Origin: a virus
Virus record (IMG/VR): IMGVR_UViG_3300020055_000040
Coordinates: 1-45,671 of that record
Direction: 5' to 3' (one strand)
DNA length: 45,671 nucleotides
Below are positions 42,937 to 45,671 of the stretch, one piece after another (the stretch's first letter is position 1; each line of letters starts with the position of its first letter). The position numbers and the translations under genes are program-made. The notes below the pieces were generated by a model. That model was not told where the DNA came from. It did no database searches and saw nothing but the letters and a program-made list of their open reading frames with translations.

Positions 42937-44150
42937 TAGATGCCCTCCATTTCTCTAAGATCTTGCAACTTTTGCTCGAATGTTTGACGTAACTCCTCAT
43001 TATATGTATTAAAATCAGTGATATCAGTAAAACATTCAGATTGTAAAGTATCATCTGGTGCTGGTTGTTTTACTTCAGATAAATTCTCAAATTCACGACT
43101 TGTACATCCACCTACTAATTGTTGGGAACATATTAATTTAAATATACTTAATATATCATGTTGTGCATCTACAGTCATATGACATAGATATGGATAGTTT
43201 TCTAGTATAACTGGAGGCGGTGGTTCGAAAAATGGCGGAAACGGTTTATACTGTTTATAAAATGCTGTCTGTATATTGACAACATAATAAAACCTTAATG
43301 CTCGGATTTCGGTAGGTTTATACGATAATATCTGGTCGGCACAACGGATATATGGTAACATTACATCCTCGGCACAACCTGCAGTAATTAAATTACTACT
43401 AAACCATGTAAATGGTGTAATTCCCGATGGCTGGAATTGATTTATACTTAACTCGTCCAAAGGGAATTGCTCCCTACCTGGTTTCCATGGTTTCGTAAAT
43501 CTTCCAAATGAATTATACTTCGCAATTACATCACGCTCTTGTAATATCCATTGCCTATCCCAAAAATTCCTGTCAGTGTAATAACCATTAATTCTGGAAG
43601 TGAATAGCGGATATCCGTTACCAGTTCCAGCTGGTGTTTGACTTACAGGTGATGGAAGTGCCGGGGGTTGTACGTTACTAGTTGTTATGAATGGTTCAAT
43701 AAACAATCCAGGAGCCCACCATGGACTAATACCAACTCGCAAAAATTTCCCTAATGACCTTAAAGTTTCTTGTATACTCTCTTTGCTAGGTAACGGATCC
43801 TCTAACATACATGCTATAGGACCCTCTACATCTACATTCAATATATAATGACCACCTGGTCCATATACCGGATGTGTGCCTAATACGTTCCATAATGGTA
43901 TGGACTGGAAATCAAATTGACATGTGTCATACGGCGAAATATATTTGGGTATAACATCACTTCCAAAATTACCACCCCCAAAACTTTCCAGCATGTCTTT
44001 GATTATGGGATTTAATGGTGGAATTACCGGTTTGAACTCAAATAATCCTGCCGGTATTGAACTTATCTCAGGTTTTGCAGCTAGTCGAATTGCCGTCTCT
44101 GGTAACGGATAAAATCCTGTGGTTACTCCATTTGGTACAATAATTCCCAT
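42936..44150 (-). CDS. Unknown protein coupled to the PAAR tip gene, 404 aa
   Basis: This 404-aa protein begins MGIIVPNGVTTGFYPLPETA. It is rich in Pro and aromatic residues, with poly-proline stretches (FEPPPPVILENYP) and about nine cysteines. It has no signal peptide or clear membrane helix. The C-terminal 50 residues (TYNEELRQTFEQKLQDLREM) are a charged helix. It is the first gene after a late promoter, and its stop codon shares a base with the PAAR-like gene's start, so it probably works with the spike: a hub adaptor, spike partner or delivered cargo are the options. I do not recognise a family. The leader has no strong Shine-Dalgarno. Confidence 0.75.
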   Translation of the reverse strand: MGIIVPNGVTTGFYPLPETAIRLAAKPEISSIPAGLFEFKPVIPPLNPIIKDMLESFGGGNFGSDVIPKYISPYDTCQFDFQSIPLWNVLGTHPVYGPGGHYILNVDVEGPIACMLEDPLPSKESIQETLRSLGKFLRVGISPWWAPGLFIEPFITTSNVQPPALPSPVSQTPAGTGNGYPLFTSRINGYYTDRNFWDRQWILQERDVIAKYNSFGRFTKPWKPGREQFPLDELSINQFQPSGITPFTWFSSNLITAGCAEDVMLPYIRCADQILSYKPTEIRALRFYYVVNIQTAFYKQYKPFPPFFEPPPPVILENYPYLCHMTVDAQHDILSIFKLICSQQLVGGCTSREFENLSEVKQPAPDDTLQSECFTDITDFNTYNEELRQTFEQKLQDLREMEGI

Positions 44151-44200
44151 TCAACTTTTCACGGCGATTTTTTCTGGGCGAATTTTTTTATTCTCGATGA

Positions 44201-44208
44201 TATTTATC
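44201..44208 (-). promoter_or_regulatory. Late promoter GATAAATA before the 404-aa gene
   Basis: GATAAATA on the minus strand lies 51 bases before the ATG of the 404-aa gene, in intergenic DNA that follows a terminator. It fits the NATAAATA late consensus and marks the switch from the small-gene cassette to the structural region. Confidence 0.7.
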
Positions 44209-44284
44209 GCTCGTTTGGATACTTTTGTAGGTTAGAAAGTGCTAGATGGGACCCGTTCGCCCGGCCGCGCCAATATAACAAATA
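44209..44284. other. Non-coding spacer with a GC-rich patch
   Basis: Between the terminator and the late promoter there is no credible gene. Bases 44249-44272 (starting GGGACCCGTTCGCCCGG and ending CCGCGCC) are nearly all G and C, in sharp contrast to the AT-rich surroundings. I see no tRNA cloverleaf. It may be a junction scar between the two gene blocks. Confidence 0.5.
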
Positions 44285-44305
44285 AGGGGCAAATTAACTG
44301 CCCCT
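44285..44305 (-). terminator. Intrinsic terminator after the HicA-like gene
   Basis: AGGGGC and GCCCCT form a 6-bp GC-rich stem with a nine-base loop; on the minus strand TTATTTGTTATATT follows. It ends the right-hand small-gene cassette. Confidence 0.7.
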
Positions 44306-44320
44306 CAGTGTTAATTAGTG
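44306..44320 (-). repeat. Copy of the CACTAA-TAACAC element
   Basis: The minus strand reads CACTAATTAACACTG, just before the terminator stem. It is a one-base variant of the CACTAACTAACACTCA element found twice at 44975-45015. Confidence 0.6.
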
Positions 44321-44378
44321 ACCCTTCGTAAAGTGTAACTGTGCCTTGCGAGGTTTGACTGATTTAAGTTTGATAATC

Positions 44379-44549
44379 TTAAACTCTTTGTAACTGTCTT
44401 GCGATAAGTTTGCCTGTAAAGTCATTTTTAACTTTGTAGGGGATTGTGATGCTGTGCTCATGTTTTGTGAAGACATAGTGTGATCCACCGTTGCGTTTTT
44501 TAGTCCAACCTTGCAACTTAGCAAGTTTGAATAGTTGTTTAGTTGTCAC
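44379..44549 (-). CDS. HicA-like (YcfA) mRNA interferase toxin homologue, 56 aa
   Basis: From a GTG at 44549 the frame encodes 56 residues: TTKQLFKLAKLQGW, then TKKRNGGSHYVFTKHEHS, then ITIPYKVKNDFTGKLIARQL. This follows the whole HicA pattern: an N-terminal helix ending in GW or GF, the GSHHxF-type strand with the catalytic His (here His24), TxPxH/K, and a final helix with LxRQL. HicA proteins are 55-65-aa double-stranded-RNA-binding-fold RNases that cut mRNA. The GTG overlaps the stop of the 66-aa gene (GTGA), so translation is coupled. No HicB antitoxin is visible next to it. A terminator follows about 70 bases later. An unrelated longer frame covers the same DNA but shows no family features. 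Confidence 0.72.
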   Translation of the reverse strand: MTTKQLFKLAKLQGWTKKRNGGSHYVFTKHEHSITIPYKVKNDFTGKLIARQLQRV

Positions 44550-44746
44550 ACGATTTCTGGTGAAACAATACGCTTAGCACCGGGTGCGTGAGTGTAACGA
44601 TTGCGGTCAGGATTAACGTGCCCTTCGTAACCATTGACAGACTTACGTTCTGCCGCTGCCTGTACATAAGCAGGCAACGCAATGTTCATCTCATGATGCA
44701 CATATTGAGTGCGCTTAGTGATAAGTGAGGATGCGAGGCGATACAT
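44546..44746 (-). CDS. Unknown protein coupled to the HicA-like gene, 66 aa
   Basis: The frame starts at an ATG (44746) and stops at 44546, overlapping the HicA-like GTG. The product (MYRLASSLITKRTQYVHHEM, IALPAYVQAAAERKSVNG, then basic VNPDRNRYTHAPGAKR) is basic and probably soluble. It lacks the features of HicB antitoxins (no partial RNase-H-like strand pattern and no helix-turn-helix). The leader has no Shine-Dalgarno but carries one copy of the TAACACT repeat element about 30 bases upstream. It could be a non-canonical partner of the HicA-like protein or simply a neighbour. Confidence 0.6.
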   Translation of the reverse strand: MYRLASSLITKRTQYVHHEMNIALPAYVQAAAERKSVNGYEGHVNPDRNRYTHAPGAKRIVSPEIV

Positions 44747-44773
44747 AACGAAGAAAGAAAAGTGTGCTGTGGT

Positions 44774-44788
44774 TAGTGTTAATCAGTG
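44774..44788 (-). repeat. Copy of the CACTAA-TAACAC element
   Basis: The minus strand reads CACTGATTAACACTA, containing the TGA stop of the 63-aa gene and forming the start of the leader of the 66-aa gene. Confidence 0.6.
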
Positions 44789-44974
44789 GCGATCGCTAAT
44801 GTTAAACGAACCCCAAGAAACATTAGGGGCAGGAATACGCCCCTCACGAATTGCCTTGTTACGTTGTGCCTCACGTTGCAACTGTTCAATGTAAGATTTC
44901 ATGACAGATTGGCAGAGGTCATCGTTAGCGGCAGTGTCGTTAACGTAGAAGCAACCGTTGTGAACTTTTTTCAT
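44783..44974 (-). CDS. Unknown small protein, 63 aa
   Basis: The ATG at 44974 directly follows a copy of the 16-base repeat, without a Shine-Dalgarno. The product starts MKKVHNGCFYVNDTAANDDL and has a charged helix (KSYIEQLQREAQRNKAIREG), ending in IPAPNVSWGSFNISDRH. It is soluble and has two cysteines, with no family I can name. The last codons and stop lie in another copy of the repeat element and a GCGATCGC site. It belongs to the small-gene cassette, which is likely expressed early. Confidence 0.6.
   Translation of the reverse strand: MKKVHNGCFYVNDTAANDDLCQSVMKSYIEQLQREAQRNKAIREGRIPAPNVSWGSFNISDRH
44789..44796. other. HIP1 palindrome GCGATCGC
   Basis: This is the octamer that is heavily over-represented in many cyanobacterial chromosomes. 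It lies at the 3' end of the 63-aa gene. Confidence 0.8.
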
Positions 44975-44990
44975 TGAGTGTTAGTTAGTG
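44975..44990 (-). repeat. 16-base direct repeat, copy 1
   Basis: The minus strand reads CACTAACTAACACTCA, directly before the ATG of the 63-aa gene. Copy 2 lies exactly 25 bases away. Confidence 0.9.
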
Positions 44991-44999
44991 AAGAATGAG

Positions 45000-45015
45000 T
45001 GAGTGTTAGTTAGTG
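45000..45015 (-). repeat. 16-base direct repeat, copy 2
   Basis: The same 16 bases, CACTAACTAACACTCA, follow the stop of the 52-aa gene with one base between. Confidence 0.9.
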
Positions 45016-45016
45016 G

Positions 45017-45175
45017 TCAGGATTGCCACAGAGCGCGACGGCGGCGCTTCTCAACTTGCTTAGGGGTCAGGCAGCAACCCTGACCAAAGAATTCAGACTG
45101 ACACCAGTTGCGAGGCGGGCAGTAGTTATCGCCAAAGGCAGCGAGGTTGGCGCGTATGCGTTGATCGTTGTTCAT
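45017..45175 (-). CDS. Cysteine-rich small protein, 52 aa
   Basis: I choose the internal ATG at 45175 (MNNDQRIRANLAAFGDNYC) over a start at 45256, because the longer N-terminus would be read from a GC-rich hairpin. Four cysteines (DNYCPPRNWC and GQGCC) followed by a basic tail (KQVEKRRRRALWQS) suggest a small metal-binding or disulphide-containing, possibly nucleic-acid-binding, protein. No known zinc-ribbon spacing is complete. A TATAAT box ends seven bases before the ATG, so the message may be leaderless. Confidence 0.55.
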   Translation of the reverse strand: MNNDQRIRANLAAFGDNYCPPRNWCQSEFFGQGCCLTPKQVEKRRRRALWQS

Positions 45176-45181
45176 ACAGAC

Positions 45182-45224
45182 ATTATAGGCACAGGCGGGG
45201 GCGGTCTGGGGTCGCCTGTGTGCC
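45182..45224 (-). promoter_or_regulatory. Stem-loop joined to a TATAAT box (PeSL-like)
   Basis: On the minus strand GGCACACAGGCG pairs with CGCCTGTGCC (ten pairs, a two-base bulge, 15-base C-rich loop). The stem is followed at once by TATAAT (45182-45187) and then the ATG of the 52-aa gene. Stem-loops coupled to early promoters are known in T4-like phages as PeSL elements. No clear -35 box is visible, so the promoter call is tentative. Confidence 0.45.
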
Positions 45225-45242
45225 AGTCTGCCAGGTGGTTTC

Positions 45243-45464
45243 CTAACGCCAGGCATTTCTGTTCACAAACTCACCGGGAGTTTGCCTCATCGGGCGACAG
45301 GTAATATTCTGCCAGGTGTAACGTAAGATTGCACGTCGTGAGACATGCTTGAACGTATATTCTTTCAGTGGAGAGTTAAACCAACGGACTGCAATCCTAC
45401 CCCTGATAGGTGATACTTTGAGAGTCCAGATTGAAGCAGAATCGTTACAGTTGAGAGTGAGCAT
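45243..45464 (-). CDS. KTSC-like small protein, 73 aa
   Basis: I place the start at the ATG at 45464 (MLTLNCNDSASIWTLKVSP). An earlier ATG at 45506 overlaps the upstream stop (TGATG) and would add 14 residues, but those come from a copy of the intergenic repeat element. The body has the strand pattern of KTSC domains: SASIWTLKVS, IAVRWFNSPLKEYTFKHV, SRRAILRY, then PGEFVNRNAW, where the last phrase matches the usual GxFxNxxI end. KTSC proteins are small beta-domains of unknown function found in phages and bacteria. It lacks the name-giving Lys-Thr-Ser-Cys, so the call is tentative. Confidence 0.55.
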   Translation of the reverse strand: MLTLNCNDSASIWTLKVSPIRGRIAVRWFNSPLKEYTFKHVSRRAILRYTWQNITCRPMRQTPGEFVNRNAWR

Positions 45465-45478
45465 GTAGTGAAGAAAAA

Positions 45479-45490
45479 TGTTAGTTAACG
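45479..45490 (-). repeat. Partial copy of the TAACTAACA element
   Basis: The minus strand reads CGTTAACTAACA, between the stop of the ArdA-like gene and the preferred ATG of the KTSC-like gene. The following TTCTTCACTA also matches the DNA between the two full copies at 44975-45015. Confidence 0.5.
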
Positions 45491-45505
45491 TGGTGCCCGA
45501 AGGCA

Positions 45506-45671
45506 TCAGTTATCAGCAAAGATATGCCAGGGGCAGTAAGTGCCACCGTCAGAACATGCAGTGAAATCGTAATACAATGCGCTGTCCCAAGTTGCTTCCC
45601 AATCAACAACAATAGCGGAAGGAATATCTAGGCACATGGTGTTAGTGTAAAATTCCTCTGCAAAGTCAGCG
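45506..45671 (-). CDS. ArdA-like antirestriction protein, C-terminal fragment
   Basis: The last 54 codons of a gene that enters from the right edge are visible. They read ADFAEEFYTNTMC, then IPSAIVVDWEATWDSALYYD, then FTACSDGGTYCPWHIFADN, with a TGA at 45506. ArdA proteins, which mimic DNA and block type I restriction enzymes, end with a similar pattern: FAEE, IP followed by (I/V)DWEA or DYEA, LxYDF or LxYDY, and HxFxN. The fragment is acidic, as expected for a DNA mimic. The N-terminal two thirds lie outside the window, so this remains a likely but unproven call. Confidence 0.5.
   Translation of the reverse strand, partial: ADFAEEFYTNTMCLDIPSAIVVDWEATWDSALYYDFTACSDGGTYCPWHIFADN

Noticed and set aside
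2495-44112. Many other plus-strand open frames of 60-145 codons
   Set aside because: All lie inside long minus-strand genes and have the composition of complementary strands; none has a recognisable domain.
44235-44284. GC-rich patch considered as a tRNA fragment or attachment site
   Set aside because: No T-arm with paired flanks, anticodon stem or 3' CCA could be drawn.
44315-44524. A 69-codon minus-strand frame starting at TTG
   Set aside because: It overlaps the HicA-like frame, starts at a TTG without a ribosome site, and its translation shows no family pattern; the HicA frame explains the DNA better.
44975-45015. Two 16-base repeats 25 bases apart considered as a CRISPR remnant
   Set aside because: The spacer is 9 bases, the repeat is short, there are only two full copies, and the same element recurs alone in other intergenic gaps.
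45465-45506. ATG-initiated 14-residue extension of the KTSC-like gene
   Set aside because: It couples nicely to the upstream stop (TGATG) but consists of the intergenic repeat element. I prefer the later ATG, though the earlier one cannot be excluded.

Overview
The window reads as part of the late, virion-structure region of a T4-like (myovirus) cyanophage. The evidence is a recognisable T4 baseplate order (gp25, gp6, gp7 position, gp8), a DUF4815-type structural protein, giant fibre-like proteins, T4-type late promoters of the form NATAAATA, AT-rich DNA, and small proteins of the kind found in marine Synechococcus/Prochlorococcus phages. No database search was possible, so product names rest on recalled family patterns and on gene order. 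Every supported gene lies on the minus strand, so transcription runs from the right edge to the left edge.

Right edge, 45671 to about 44285. This is a cassette of tiny genes that looks like an early or host-takeover region: the C-terminus of an ArdA-like antirestriction protein, a KTSC-like protein, a cysteine-rich 52-aa protein behind a stem-loop that abuts a TATAAT box, two unknown proteins of 63 and 66 aa, and a 56-aa HicA-like (YcfA) RNase-toxin homologue. The HicA-like gene starts at GTG inside the stop of the 66-aa gene and is hidden under a wrong-frame ORF. A short element (CACTAACTAACACT and variants) recurs between these genes. A terminator closes the cassette.

Middle right, 44208 to 41366. 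A late promoter starts a compact cluster: a 404-aa unknown protein, a PAAR-like spike-tip protein, two small overlapping acidic or coiled-coil proteins, and a 48-aa basic protein. A long hairpin with a T-run follows. It both looks like an intrinsic terminator and carries the Shine-Dalgarno of the next gene (57 aa). A second late promoter then leads into gp25.

Centre and left, 41755 to 1. The baseplate and tail-appendage operon runs gp25, gp6, a 3654-aa protein in the gp7 position, a 203-aa partner, gp8 (679 aa), a 2733-aa DUF4815 protein, a 67-aa protein, a 2918-aa protein with a pectin-lyase-like segment, a 2302-aa fibre-like protein, three small proteins, and the start of a tail-fibre gene that leaves the window. 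Genes are packed with ATGA or few-base junctions, and late promoters re-enter before gp25, gp8 and the DUF4815 gene, and possibly inside the 67-aa gene. The four giant genes occupy about 76% of the window. They are mosaics of shared small modules (a PG-x-GY beta repeat, an HGL-GD repeat, and a Cys-x-Arg-Asp helical module), which suggests that parts have been exchanged or duplicated among the baseplate and appendage proteins. I see no tRNA, CRISPR array, insertion sequence or plus-strand gene.
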